Part shown: one piece after another, positions 17,213 to 25,630 of the stretch
How positions within the stretch are numbered: the stretch's first letter is position 1
Layout: the number at the start of each line of letters is the position of its first letter
Source of the DNA: Hyphomicrobiaceae bacterium
GTDB taxonomy: Bacteria; Pseudomonadota; Alphaproteobacteria; Rhizobiales; Hyphomicrobiaceae
DNA: 64,000 nt
Assembly: GCA_041397645.1 (NCBI GenBank)
Contig: JAWKWE010000004.1
Span: 434,001-498,000, forward strand
Direction of reading: 5' to 3'
Notes under the pieces: model-generated
Databases searched by the model: none
What the model saw: the letters and a program-made list of their open reading frames with translations, nothing else
Told to the model about the DNA's origin: nothing
Position numbers and translations under genes: made by a program

Positions 17213-17392
17213 TCAAGTGGTAAGACACACCAGCTGGAAATATAGACCCGACCAGTTGTACGTCGTTTGTGGCACCATCACGGGCGCTTGTTGGTAGGTA
17301 CCAAGATCCGCGGCGCGCGCAGACACCGATAGGCCCAAAACTGCAAGAATAGTTGCAAGGCATTGGCGAGCGGCGATCGAAGCACCAAACAT
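17213..17392 (-). pseudogene. Remnant of an Omp25/31-type outer-membrane protein
   Basis: The 59-codon frame starts at ATG 17392 with a strong AAGGAG 8 nt upstream. It encodes a signal peptide (...LSVSARA|ADLG) and the first strand YNWSGLYF, exactly how rhizobial Omp25/31 opacity-type porins begin (ADLG...TWTGLYVG). It then stops at LVCLTT. About 150 further residues of barrel would be expected, but only 55 bp remain before the DUF599 gene and no other frame continues it. This looks like the decayed 5' end of a lost gene. A real mini-protein cannot be excluded. Confidence 0.65.
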
Positions 17393-17556
17393 GCATATCT
17401 CTCCTTTGAAATGGTTTGATACGCAATCACATGTGAGGGCCAAACACATGGGCACAGTTCATCTGTAGACGTAGTAGTCATCCGAATCGCTAACAGCTCG
17501 CTAACGACCGGTTGCGATCGCTTTCGATCGACGGTGGGGATTTCAATGCGCAGAAT

Positions 17557-18198
17557 TCAGATACGCGGAGCAAGAAGCCGCACAGCATCGTCGGCGATGT
17601 CGTCGAGCATCTTGCGGCTCGTGCCAGCGCGCGCGCGCACCGCAAGAGAATGCAGCACGCCAACGATGAGACGCGCTAATGCGCGCGGTTTGACATGATC
17701 GGGCAAGTCACCGTCAGAGACCGCTCGCGACACCCGCCAGGCAACGAGCTGATCTATCTCATCCATGATCGATTTGGCCTGCGCACGGATCGCCTCCTGT
17801 TCGACGGCCTCGGCCACGGCCGTGATAGCCACCATGCAGCCAACAACAGAGCCATCATCGGCAACGTACGCATCGAGCGCGGTCGCATAGAGCTTCTTGA
17901 GCGCGCCCGCGAACGTCTTTTCTTCCAGGGCGGTCGAGAACAAACCGCCCATGCGCTCAGCATAGGCTTGAAGCGCGCGCTGATAGAGATCCTCCTTGCC
18001 ACCGAAAGCGCCGTAAAGGCTTGGCCTGTTGATGCCCATCGCCTCGCTCAGATCATCGAGCGTGGTCGCAGCATATCCTTTGCGCAAGAATTTCGCCTGA
18101 GCTGCCCCGACAGCAATACTGGGATCGAAGCTGCGCGGTCGCCCGCGCGCTCGTATTTTTGTACCGCTTTGTATTTTATTCTTGCCAGCGTGATCCAT
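17557..18198 (-). CDS. TetR-family transcriptional regulator
   Basis: The 213-residue protein has an N-terminal helix-turn-helix (GRPRSFDPSIAVGAAQAKFLRKGYAATTLDDLSEAMGINRPSLYGAFGGKEDLY, about residues 18-68). The C-terminal ligand domain is of the TetR_C type seen near small-molecule-detoxifying enzymes. It is divergent from a glutathione transferase gene 78 bp away and probably represses it and itself through the shared interval. The start codon lies only 7 nt after a TACAAT -10-like box, so the mRNA may be leaderless or nearly so. Confidence 0.92.
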   Translation of the reverse strand: MDHAGKNKIQSGTKIRARGRPRSFDPSIAVGAAQAKFLRKGYAATTLDDLSEAMGINRPSLYGAFGGKEDLYQRALQAYAERMGGLFSTALEEKTFAGALKKLYATALDAYVADDGSVVGCMVAITAVAEAVEQEAIRAQAKSIMDEIDQLVAWRVSRAVSDGDLPDHVKPRALARLIVGVLHSLAVRARAGTSRKMLDDIADDAVRLLAPRI

Positions 18199-18205
18199 GC
18201 TTAAT

Positions 18206-18232
18206 ATTGTACTGAACAGAATAAAAATACAA
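18206..18232. promoter_or_regulatory. Dyad promoter/operator between tetR and GST genes
   Basis: TTGTA (18207-18211) and TACAA (18228-18232) form a dyad 16 bp apart. Read leftward, it gives TTGTAT-15 bp-TACAAT, a plausible sigma70 promoter for the regulator; read rightward, it gives TTGTAC with a TACAAG-like -10. The overlap of both promoters with the dyad suggests a TetR operator. Confidence 0.45.
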
Positions 18233-18276
18233 GCAGCCCATTGAGGCAGGCCGTTCAGTGTGCAGGGAGATCAGCA

Positions 18277-18918
18277 ATGAAGCTTTATAATTGGCAGTTT
18301 GCGCCCAATTGCCGGCGCGTTCGCATGTTCATTCTCGAAAAGGGACTTGATCTGCCTGGTATTTCGGAAGTCATTGGCGACGGTATGAAATTGCAATCGT
18401 CGTTCATCGAAATGTGGCCGTCGGCCATGGTGCCCGTCCTTGAGCTCGACGACGGAACACGTTTCAGTGAAGCGTTGGCCATCGTCAAATATTTCGAGGA
18501 ACTTCATCCGGAGCCGAACTTGCTCGGCTCCACTCCCGTCGAACGCGCTTTTGTCGCCATGTGGGAGCGGCCGGGATATGACGAAGGCATTGTCGGCACC
18601 GCCGAAGTCGTGCGCAACGAAATGGAGGTCTTCCATGATCGCGCCCTTCCAGGCTTCCCCAACGAAGCCGTTGTTCAAATTCCTGAACTGATCAACCGGG
18701 GCAAACAGCGCGTTATGCGCTATTTTCGCAAGATCGAAGGTCAGCTAAGCAAAAATCGCTTCATGGCAGGCAACCGTTTCACATTCGCTGACATAACCAA
18801 CCTATGCGCGGTCGATTTCGCGATCTTTGCCGGCATTGCAATTCCAGACGAATGCCCGAGCGTGGCGCGGTGGTACAAAGAGGTTTCCGCGCGCCCTTCG
18901 GCGGCGGCAAGCGTTTGA
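18277..18918 (+). CDS. Glutathione S-transferase family protein
   Basis: The 213-residue protein has an N-terminal thioredoxin-like domain (MKLYNWQFAPNCRRVRMFILEKGL, with the cis-Pro region in SAMVPVLELDDGTRFSEALAIVKYFEE) and an all-helical C-terminal domain with FTFADITNLCAVDF. It probably conjugates glutathione to electrophiles or removes them; the substrate is unknown. I chose the ATG at 18277 because the fold's first strand starts there; AGGGAG is ~9 nt upstream. It is divergent from the TetR gene and 43 bp upstream of a second GST. Confidence 0.92.
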   Translation: MKLYNWQFAPNCRRVRMFILEKGLDLPGISEVIGDGMKLQSSFIEMWPSAMVPVLELDDGTRFSEALAIVKYFEELHPEPNLLGSTPVERAFVAMWERPGYDEGIVGTAEVVRNEMEVFHDRALPGFPNEAVVQIPELINRGKQRVMRYFRKIEGQLSKNRFMAGNRFTFADITNLCAVDFAIFAGIAIPDECPSVARWYKEVSARPSAAASV

Positions 18919-18961
18919 CGCCCTTCAATCCCGTTACACCAACGACGAAAGATGCCCTCCC

Positions 18962-19624
18962 ATGATTGATCTTTATACTTCAACCACGCCCAACGGATGG
19001 AAAGCCTCCATTACCTTGGAGGAATTGGCGCTCCCATATGAAACCCATTATGTCCGACTGGGCGAAGGTGACCAGAAAAAGCCTGAGTATCTCAAGATCA
19101 ATCCTAACGGGCGCATCCCGACGATCGTCGATCGGGACGAAGACAACTTCGCTGTCTTCGAGTCGGGCGCCATAATGATCTATCTGGCCGAAAAGACGGG
19201 CCGGCTACTGCCTACCGACATGAAGAAGCGGTCTCAGGTCATCCAATGGCTGATGTTCCAGATGGGCGGCGTTGGCCCCATGCAGGGCCAGGCAAACGTA
19301 TTCTACCGCTATTTCCCCGAGAAGCTTCCCGCCGTCATCGCGCGCTACCAGAACGAGACCAAGCGGCTTTACACCGTGCTCGACACGCGCCTTGCCGATC
19401 GTGAGTACCTTGTTGACGACTACTCGATCGCCGACATCGCCAATTGGGCATGGGTTCGCATCCACTACTGGGCCGGTGTCGAAATCGACGATCTACCCAA
19501 TTTGAAGCGCTGGATGGATGTCATGGCCGCAAAGCCCGCCTGCCAGAAAGGCATCCTGGTGCCTGAGCCATTCAATCCTGAAGACACGCTGACGATGGCC
19601 AAGAAGATCGTCAACGTGAAGTAG
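18962..19624 (+). CDS. Glutathione S-transferase (YfcG/YghU-like)
   Basis: The 220-residue GST has MIDLYTSTTPNGWKASITLEEL at the start, where TSxTPNGxK is the Nu-class (YfcG-like) glutathione-binding signature. This is followed by INPNGRIPTIVDRD, FESGAIMIYLAEKTG and the C-terminal DYSIADIANWAWV. Nu-class enzymes bind two GSH or GSSG molecules and act as disulfide-bond reductases or peroxidases; that activity here is inferred from family. It is the second gene of a two-GST unit likely controlled by the divergent TetR regulator. The sequence is quite unlike the first GST. Confidence 0.93.
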   Translation: MIDLYTSTTPNGWKASITLEELALPYETHYVRLGEGDQKKPEYLKINPNGRIPTIVDRDEDNFAVFESGAIMIYLAEKTGRLLPTDMKKRSQVIQWLMFQMGGVGPMQGQANVFYRYFPEKLPAVIARYQNETKRLYTVLDTRLADREYLVDDYSIADIANWAWVRIHYWAGVEIDDLPNLKRWMDVMAAKPACQKGILVPEPFNPEDTLTMAKKIVNVK

Positions 19625-19646
19625 GACCGAGTTCCTCCCCGAGAGA

Positions 19647-19678
19647 GGCCCGGTGTGCGATCCGTTCGCCACCGGGCC
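19647..19678. terminator. Bidirectional hairpin between convergent GST and glutamate-synthase-like genes
   Basis: GGCCCGGTG (19647-19655) pairs with CACCGGGCC (19670-19678), and GCGA/TCGC can extend the stem past a bulge. It lies between two convergent genes, fitting a shared terminator without strong U-runs. Confidence 0.6.
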
Positions 19679-19751
19679 GACCGGGCACGCCTGCTCCTGG
19701 TACGTCTCATGGCCTGCTGACGAGCGCGGCCTTGGCACATCGGCCTCACTC

Positions 19752-21434
19752 CTACCCGGTTGAGGAAGACGCCACGCCGCGTGCCCTTCCGTGCTCGGCG
19801 CCGTTCACGGCTGCCGCTGGCGCAAAGCTCGCCGCCTGAGCCAGGTTCCAAGCGTCCCGATAGAGCTTGCTGCCGCCACCGGCGAGCAACTCCCCTGGTT
19901 TCAGGAAATCGTAGTGCTCGGCAAACGACGAGATGCGGTCCGGCGCGCATCGCAGCATCAAGTGCATGGGATTCAGCTCGCAGGGATGAGCCAAACCACA
20001 CGCCGACACCAACTCGGCCAAGGCATTCAGCGTCTCTCTATGGAAGCTGGCAACACGCTCGGATTTGTCAGGCACGACAATGGCTCTCTGACGCGCGATA
20101 TCCTGCGTCGCAACGCCTGTCGGGCATCTGCCTGTGTGACACTGCTGGGCTTGAATACATCCAACCGCAAACATGAAGCCCCGTGCGCTGTTGCACCAGT
20201 CTGCACCCAGGGACATCACGCGCGCCATATCAAACGCCGTTACAATCTTGCCCGAGGCGCCGAGTTTTATTCGGTCGCGCAAATTGGCACCCACGAGAGC
20301 TGAATGCACGAAGACGAGCGCATCTCTAAGAGGCGTGCCGAGATGGTCCATGAACTCCAGCGGCGCAGCCCCTGTGCCGCCTTCCTTGCCATCGACCACG
20401 ATGAAGTCCGGCGCCTGACCCGTTTGAAGCATGGCTTTCACGATGGCGAGAAACTCATGGCGATGTCCCAGACAGAGCTTGATGCCGACCGGTTTTTCGC
20501 CGGACAGCCGGCGCAGCTGATCAATGAACCCGATCAGTTCCAGAGGGGTAGAGAACGCTGAATGTTGGGCCGGAGAGATACAATCGAGCCCTTCCGGGAT
20601 CCCGCGAATTGCTCCGATCTCGGGGGTGACTTTTGCTCCTGGCAACACCCCGCCATGGCCCGGCTTTGCCCCTTGACTTAGCTTGATCTCGATGAGTTTT
20701 ACCTGAGGCAGACTGGCTGTCCTTTCGAACCGATCAGGGCAGAATTTGCCATCCGCCGTCCGGCAGCCGAAGTAGCCCGATCCGATCTGCCAGACGAGAT
20801 CACCCCCAAATTCGAGATGGTGGGGACTGACACTGCCCTCTCCGGTGTCGTGCGCGAAGCCACCGAGCTTTGCGCCTCGATTGAGGGATCGAATTGCGTT
20901 CGCAGAAAGCGCACCGTAGCTCATGCCCGAAATATTGAAGACGGAAGCCTGGTATGGCTCGCGACATTCAGGTCCACCTATCGTGATCGTGAAGGGAGCA
21001 GTTGCGATGGGCATCGGCGCAATGGAATGCACAAGCCATTCGTAGCGATCCGCGTAGACGTCGTATTGTGTACCAAATGGACGCTTGTCCAAAGCGCGCT
21101 TCGCACGCTGATAGACGATGGCGCGCTTGTCTCGGCCAAACGGCGCTCCGTCCTTGTCCCCCTCGAAGAAATATTGACGAAAAGCCGGACGCAGATCTTC
21201 AAAGATGAAGCGCATGTGCGCCAAGATCGGATAGTTGCGGAGGATCGAGTGCTTTGTCTGAATGACGTCGTGGAGCCCGATGATTGCGATCGATCCGACA
21301 AAGAATAGAGGGATGAGAACCGCCCCCGCCGGAGCCGGTTCGACAATCGCCAGCACGAGCAAAGCGATGGTAATGAGCACTGACAACGTCAAAAGAAGAA
21401 AACGCGGTTTGAGAGCAACAAGAAGATCACGCAT
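19752..21434 (-). CDS. FMN-binding glutamate-synthase-family protein, membrane-anchored
   Basis: The 560-residue protein has two N-terminal membrane segments (about residues 10-55, LLLTLSVLITIALLVLAIV and AVLIPLFFVGSIAIIGL). The FMN/alpha-subunit synthase barrel follows: FNISGMSYGALSANAIRSLN, FIVVDGKEGGTGAAP, and a 3Fe-4S-type cluster C-x5-C-x4-C in GCIQAQQCHTGRCPTG. It lacks the glutaminase and GXGXG domains of true GltB, so glutamate synthesis is not implied. Substrate unknown, catalysis at the cytoplasmic membrane inferred. It is divergent from purN. Confidence 0.9.
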   Translation of the reverse strand: MRDLLVALKPRFLLLTLSVLITIALLVLAIVEPAPAGAVLIPLFFVGSIAIIGLHDVIQTKHSILRNYPILAHMRFIFEDLRPAFRQYFFEGDKDGAPFGRDKRAIVYQRAKRALDKRPFGTQYDVYADRYEWLVHSIAPMPIATAPFTITIGGPECREPYQASVFNISGMSYGALSANAIRSLNRGAKLGGFAHDTGEGSVSPHHLEFGGDLVWQIGSGYFGCRTADGKFCPDRFERTASLPQVKLIEIKLSQGAKPGHGGVLPGAKVTPEIGAIRGIPEGLDCISPAQHSAFSTPLELIGFIDQLRRLSGEKPVGIKLCLGHRHEFLAIVKAMLQTGQAPDFIVVDGKEGGTGAAPLEFMDHLGTPLRDALVFVHSALVGANLRDRIKLGASGKIVTAFDMARVMSLGADWCNSARGFMFAVGCIQAQQCHTGRCPTGVATQDIARQRAIVVPDKSERVASFHRETLNALAELVSACGLAHPCELNPMHLMLRCAPDRISSFAEHYDFLKPGELLAGGGSKLYRDAWNLAQAASFAPAAAVNGAEHGRARGVASSSTG

Positions 21435-21572
21435 CTGAAGGCTCCACTCCAGGCTCCAATTTCAGATCTACACCTATAATTCTACCTGCCGATCGTGCAT
21501 GCCCTACGACGGAATTCCCAACTTAAGTCTAAAACTAGCCCGTCCCCACGATTCCGTGTAAGCCACGCCACC

Positions 21573-22229
21573 ATGACAACCCGCAAACGCGTTACCATTC
21601 TCATCTCAGGTCGCGGTTCCAACATGATGGCCCTGGCGGAGGCCGCGCGCGCACCCGGCTACCCGGCAGAGATTGTCGCGGTGATCTCGAATCGCCCTGA
21701 CGCCGCGGGACTGAACTGGGCCGCCGATCATGGCATCAGCGCCATTGCCCTTGATCACAAACAATACGCCACCCGCACCGCGTTCGAGGCTAGGTTGCAT
21801 GGGATCCTGATGGATCTGGGTACGGAGCTGATCTGCTGCGCCGGGTTCATGCGGATGCTGACCGGCGGCTTCATTGACCGCTGGCGAGACAAGCAATTGA
21901 ATATCCACCCATCTTTGCTGCCATCCTTCCCGGGATTGGACACCCATCAGCGGGCCATAGATGCCGGTGTTAGGGTTGCAGGTTGCACAGTCCACTTCAT
22001 GCGATTGGAGATGGATACAGGCCCCATTATCGGCCAGGCGGCCGTGCCGGTGCTTTCGAGCGACACAGCGGAAGATTTAGCCGCGCGCGTCCTTGCCGCA
22101 GAGCACAGACTTTACCCGGCTGCACTAGCTCTGGTAGCTTCAGGCCGAGCAGTCGTTCAATCTGAAAAAGTCATTATAAGAGAAGAAGTTAACCCTTCGC
22201 CGTCACTCTTCTCGCCAATGCTTGGCTGA
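21573..22229 (+). CDS. purN: Phosphoribosylglycinamide formyltransferase
   Basis: The 218-residue GAR transformylase performs step 3 of purine synthesis, using 10-formyl-THF. Signatures are VTILISGRGSNMMAL, CCAGFMRMLT, the catalytic NIHPSLLPSFPGLDTHQRAI (Asn, His) and VAGCTVHFMRLEMDTGPII with its Asp. I chose the ATG at 21573, just before the first strand. It lies 5.1 kb from purM with mostly unrelated genes between, so it probably has its own promoter in the 138-bp divergent gap. Confidence 0.96.
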   Translation: MTTRKRVTILISGRGSNMMALAEAARAPGYPAEIVAVISNRPDAAGLNWAADHGISAIALDHKQYATRTAFEARLHGILMDLGTELICCAGFMRMLTGGFIDRWRDKQLNIHPSLLPSFPGLDTHQRAIDAGVRVAGCTVHFMRLEMDTGPIIGQAAVPVLSSDTAEDLAARVLAAEHRLYPAALALVASGRAVVQSEKVIIREEVNPSPSLFSPMLG

Positions 22230-22493
22230 GACGCTAAGCCAGCTAGGACGGCAACTTCATCCACTTATCATGGCTGATCTGGCTCACCCACCGCGTAGAC
22301 ATGGACCCGCCGCCCCGTATTATCCAGCGCGCACCCTGATCCGGTGGGGGGATTTGGAAAGAACCTGACGCAGGGAAGCGACTGCTCAATATTGCAATCA
22401 AGGCCAAGCTAGGCCGGCAAGACCCACGCTTAACAGGCGGCGACCGCCGCAGGGGCTTTGACCGCGGCATTCGGCCTTAGGAGACGAGCGAAC

Positions 22494-23855
22494 ATGACAA
22501 CTGCCGCGAGCCACGCCCAAGGTCTCGGCGAAGAGAATTCCATCTGGTTCAAGCTGGCGCCGCTTCTGCGTGGCGATCCCGAAAACCCGATGCGCATCCT
22601 CATGCACATGACCGACCGCTACGGGCCTGTCATTCCGGTCAATCTGGCCAACCAGCGGATAGTCTTCATTTCCGAGCCCGAGTACTTCAAGCACGTGCTC
22701 GTGACGAAGGCTGACAACTACATCAAGTACTTCGATGGCTTGAAGCCGATCTTCGGCAAGTCGATGATCACCAACGACGGTGCGCTTTGGCAGAAGATCC
22801 GTATGCCTCAGCAGCCGGCGTTCCATCCTGACATGTTCGCCGAGTACATTCCGTATTTCATCAAGGCCATTCAGGCCAAGATGGACATCTGGGCAAAACT
22901 CGCCAAATCCGGCGAGACGTTCGAGATGGTCGAACAGACATGGACGCTCGCCGCGGACATGATCTGCAAGGCGCTATTCGACCGCGACATGCCGTTCAAC
23001 CCGCATGTCGTCTTCAAATGCGTGAAGACCTATACCGACGTCATGAACCATCGTGACATTCGTTTGCGTATGCAGGCAGGCGAAGTGTTCGAACTCAGCC
23101 AGGAAGATGCCGCCAAGGCAGTCGAGGCATGGGTAAGCGTTCCGCCGTCCGTGATCGCCGCCGAGCCGCGTGAGGACCGCGAACGCACGCTATTGAAGTT
23201 GATTGACGATGCGGTCGCAGATCCCAGCGTTCCAGAGTTCGACCGTCAGCAAGGTCTGGACGAGATCAAGCAGTATCTATGGGCCGGCACCGAAACGACG
23301 GCGCTGACCCTGGCATGGGCTCTTTATGAGGTTTCGCGCAGACCTGAAATGGCCGAGCGCATTCGCGCAGAAGGCGTCGCCGTGTTCGGCGACCGTGAAC
23401 CGACGGCATCGGACTACTCGGCGCTTGCCTACACACGGGCTGTGATCCAGGAGACGATGCGCATCTATCCGCCAGTATGGGGCTTGATCCGCGTCGCCAC
23501 CCAGGACGACGTGATCGGGGGCAAGGAAATCAAGGCTGGCGATCGCGTTACGCTGTTCGCTTATGGAGCCCACCACAACCCGAAGTTCTGGCCCGAGCCC
23601 GAGGAGTTCCGCCCGGAGCGGTGGATGGGCGGAGCGGCCAAGAAGCAGGTCAAGTACTCCTACATACCGTTCGGTGCCGGCAAGCGCTCGTGTATCGGCG
23701 GCGCGATGAGCCAGGTGGAGAATACGCTAGCGCTCTCAATCCTTCTGCGCCGGTTCCGGCCCGAATACGTCGGGCTCAATCCGGCAGGCATCAACGCCAC
23801 CGTCACGCTGACGCCAAAGGGCGGGCTCCCCTTCCGCATTCGGGAATTGAGCTAG
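22494..23855 (+). CDS. Cytochrome P450
   Basis: The 453-residue haem monooxygenase has the oxygen-activation helix I motif AGTETT, the ExxR motif ETMRIYPP, PERW in the meander, and the Cys-ligand loop FGAGKRSCIGG. There is no N-terminal membrane anchor. The I-helix and CxG motifs resemble soluble fatty-acid-type (CYP4/CYP102-like) enzymes more than CYP101. No ferredoxin or reductase gene is adjacent, so the redox partner is unknown. I chose the ATG at 22494, 11 nt after AGGAGA. A strong terminator follows. The 264-bp gap upstream after purN has no convincing gene. Confidence 0.95.
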   Translation: MTTAASHAQGLGEENSIWFKLAPLLRGDPENPMRILMHMTDRYGPVIPVNLANQRIVFISEPEYFKHVLVTKADNYIKYFDGLKPIFGKSMITNDGALWQKIRMPQQPAFHPDMFAEYIPYFIKAIQAKMDIWAKLAKSGETFEMVEQTWTLAADMICKALFDRDMPFNPHVVFKCVKTYTDVMNHRDIRLRMQAGEVFELSQEDAAKAVEAWVSVPPSVIAAEPREDRERTLLKLIDDAVADPSVPEFDRQQGLDEIKQYLWAGTETTALTLAWALYEVSRRPEMAERIRAEGVAVFGDREPTASDYSALAYTRAVIQETMRIYPPVWGLIRVATQDDVIGGKEIKAGDRVTLFAYGAHHNPKFWPEPEEFRPERWMGGAAKKQVKYSYIPFGAGKRSCIGGAMSQVENTLALSILLRRFRPEYVGLNPAGINATVTLTPKGGLPFRIRELS

Positions 23856-23888
23856 GCTAGCAGAGCGTTCGCAACCATCCGAAAACGA

Positions 23889-23917
23889 AAAAGGGCTCGC
23901 GCACAGCGGGCCCTTTT
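23889..23917 (+). terminator. Rho-independent terminator after the P450 gene
   Basis: AAAAGGGCTCGC (23889-23900) pairs with GCGGGCCCTTTT (23906-23917) with one T-G wobble and a 5-nt loop. The 3' arm supplies the U-tract. The A-rich 5' arm makes it usable from the opposite strand too. Confidence 0.85.
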
Positions 23918-23980
23918 CATATTTCGTAGGTATTTAGCAAACCGTTCTGCGACCTGAGCGTAGAGGCCCGTGACAACATC

Positions 23981-25261
23981 TCAAACTTGGCCATCCGCGA
24001 TCCGGTTGGCGACATGCACAGCGTCCCGCAAGCGCCGATACTTCTCAGCATCGTCCCTCAGAGCGGCCAACTTGGCCTTCAGATCAGCGACTTCTCCTGG
24101 CGCGGTCTTTGAGGGCAAAGCGATCAATGTGGTGCCCTGTCCCGGCCTCAAGCCACCAGTTCCCCGTGCGCCGGTCACATCCATCTTGCCGGACTTATAA
24201 GTCTTGCGCCGATGTGTCTTCGCATTGGCATCCCGGCTCTTGTGCACGAACGACAGCTTTCCATTGCCCTTGGCGTGTGCGTGAGCATCGGCGGACGTCC
24301 CGTTTGCTCCCTGGAGGCGGAAGTAAGCCAGATTGTGTTTCTTCCTGGCTCCCGCGCCCTGCGGCCGACCTAGACGCGCGCTGAGGGCTGCGTACTGCTG
24401 CTTCAGCCCGTTGAATGCAGACGATTGAGAGGCTGCATCGTCTTCAAACCGGGTAACAAGAGCCCGCAGGCGCTCCACCTCGCTCGCTTGCCAGTACGCG
24501 AGGTTGCGCATGTAGGTCAGATCCTTCCAAGCCTGATCGTAATTCGACTGGCTCGACGTAGCCTCATCCTGCAAACGGCTCACATGACCGCGCACGTTGC
24601 CCAGTTCATCCTGCAGCCGGGCGATCTCGCTATCCTTGGTCTTGTCGGACCGCAACTGATTAAGTCCCGTCTGCAGGCCATACTTTTCCTGCTCCAGCGT
24701 CGAAGCTTTCGTCTGCTGCCATTGCAGCTCGTTGATGAGGCGGGCAATTTCGGAATCTTTCAGCTCCGCTGCCGTTCGCAGCGTCGCAAGTTCGGCGGCG
24801 ATCGACTGGGCCTGCTGTGACAGGCTAGCACGCTCGTTCGACAACGACCCCGACTGTGCTTGCGCCCACTGAAGGTCTGAGCGCAACTTGGCCAGCTCTT
24901 TGTCCACTGCAAGCAACTCGTTGCGGGACGAAAGCTCGACCTGAGCCAGACGTTCCGCCTCGGCGCGAAGCGTTGTCGCCTCCTGGCCCGACTGAGACGC
25001 CCGCTGTTCGGCATCCGCAAGGGCCTTCTCATAGTAATGGGTATCCGAGAGCAGACGCCCCATTTCCGCTTGATGTTCGGACTTGGAAGCGTCGAACAAA
25101 CTTTGCATCTCGGCAATTTGTGCCTCGGCCTTGGCCTCTGCGCGCGTGCCGCGCAGTGCCCGCCAGAGCCAGGACAGAAGCACGCCGCCGACAAAACCGG
25201 AGATGATCCAAGGTCCGGCGGCGGAGAGGTCCAGGCCGAAGAAGTGCGGAAGCTCAACCAT
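23981..25261 (-). CDS. Membrane-anchored coiled-coil protein, function unknown
   Basis: The 426-residue protein has one N-terminal membrane segment (GPWIISGFVGGVLLSWLWRAL, about residues 15-36). About 250 residues of almost uninterrupted heptad-rich coiled coil follow, dense in E/Q/L/A/S with repeats such as LKDSEIARLINELQWQQ and KTKDSEIARLQDEL, then a His/Lys/Gly-rich tail (KTHRRKTYKSGK) and a short helical end. The SEIARL element occurs twice, so the coil has an internal repeat. I did not recognise a family. An envelope or division scaffold is possible but unproven. Start ATG 25261; an ATG six bases upstream exists. Confidence 0.8.
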   Translation of the reverse strand: MVELPHFFGLDLSAAGPWIISGFVGGVLLSWLWRALRGTRAEAKAEAQIAEMQSLFDASKSEHQAEMGRLLSDTHYYEKALADAEQRASQSGQEATTLRAEAERLAQVELSSRNELLAVDKELAKLRSDLQWAQAQSGSLSNERASLSQQAQSIAAELATLRTAAELKDSEIARLINELQWQQTKASTLEQEKYGLQTGLNQLRSDKTKDSEIARLQDELGNVRGHVSRLQDEATSSQSNYDQAWKDLTYMRNLAYWQASEVERLRALVTRFEDDAASQSSAFNGLKQQYAALSARLGRPQGAGARKKHNLAYFRLQGANGTSADAHAHAKGNGKLSFVHKSRDANAKTHRRKTYKSGKMDVTGARGTGGLRPGQGTTLIALPSKTAPGEVADLKAKLAALRDDAEKYRRLRDAVHVANRIADGQV

Positions 25262-25630
25262 GTGCAAACGACTCTTTAGTGGAATGCCAACTTAGCAAAT
25301 GCCTACTAGCCGACCGAGCCAGCCGGCCGGACACGAAGCTTCAACGCCAATGCCCTGGCCCCTCAGCCCGCGCATGACTTCGATAGCACGCCCTGTTCTC
25401 AGAAGTCTGCCCGCAATTTTGGCAACGCCGCCTACAACTGCATCCGTCTTCGGAAAGGTTTTGCTAAAGACGGATTTCTTGTGTCGAAAAGGCAACGGCA
25501 ACAACAAAAACAGACGACCGTAATGCACGGGACCTGGATATAGCGGTGATAGCGGCACGCGTCCGAGCCGCGCAGAGCGTATCACAACAAAACGACAGGG
25601 ACGGACCGAGCAAAAGGACGCCAGCACATC
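25262..25630. other. Intergenic region upstream of dctA
   Basis: No convincing gene is seen in these 369 bp; weak frames on both strands lack family features. It holds a 9-bp perfect stem, ATCCGTCTT (25442-25450) with AAGACGGAT (25467-25475), followed by TTTCTT. This could be an attenuator or terminator of a short transcript before dctA. The promoters of both divergent neighbours must also lie here. Confidence 0.5.

Noticed and set aside
19465..20001. 178-codon minus-strand frame spanning the GST/glutamate-synthase-like junction
   Set aside because: It overlaps the ends of two certain genes and the terminator hairpin; no domain.
22243..22470. 75-codon minus-strand frame between purN and the P450 gene
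   Set aside because: Mostly basic low-information sequence; only its last 20 residues look protein-like, and I could not support a family.
25292..25627. 111-codon minus-strand frame upstream of dctA
   Set aside because: No start with a ribosome-binding site, no recognisable domain, and it overlaps the needed promoter region.
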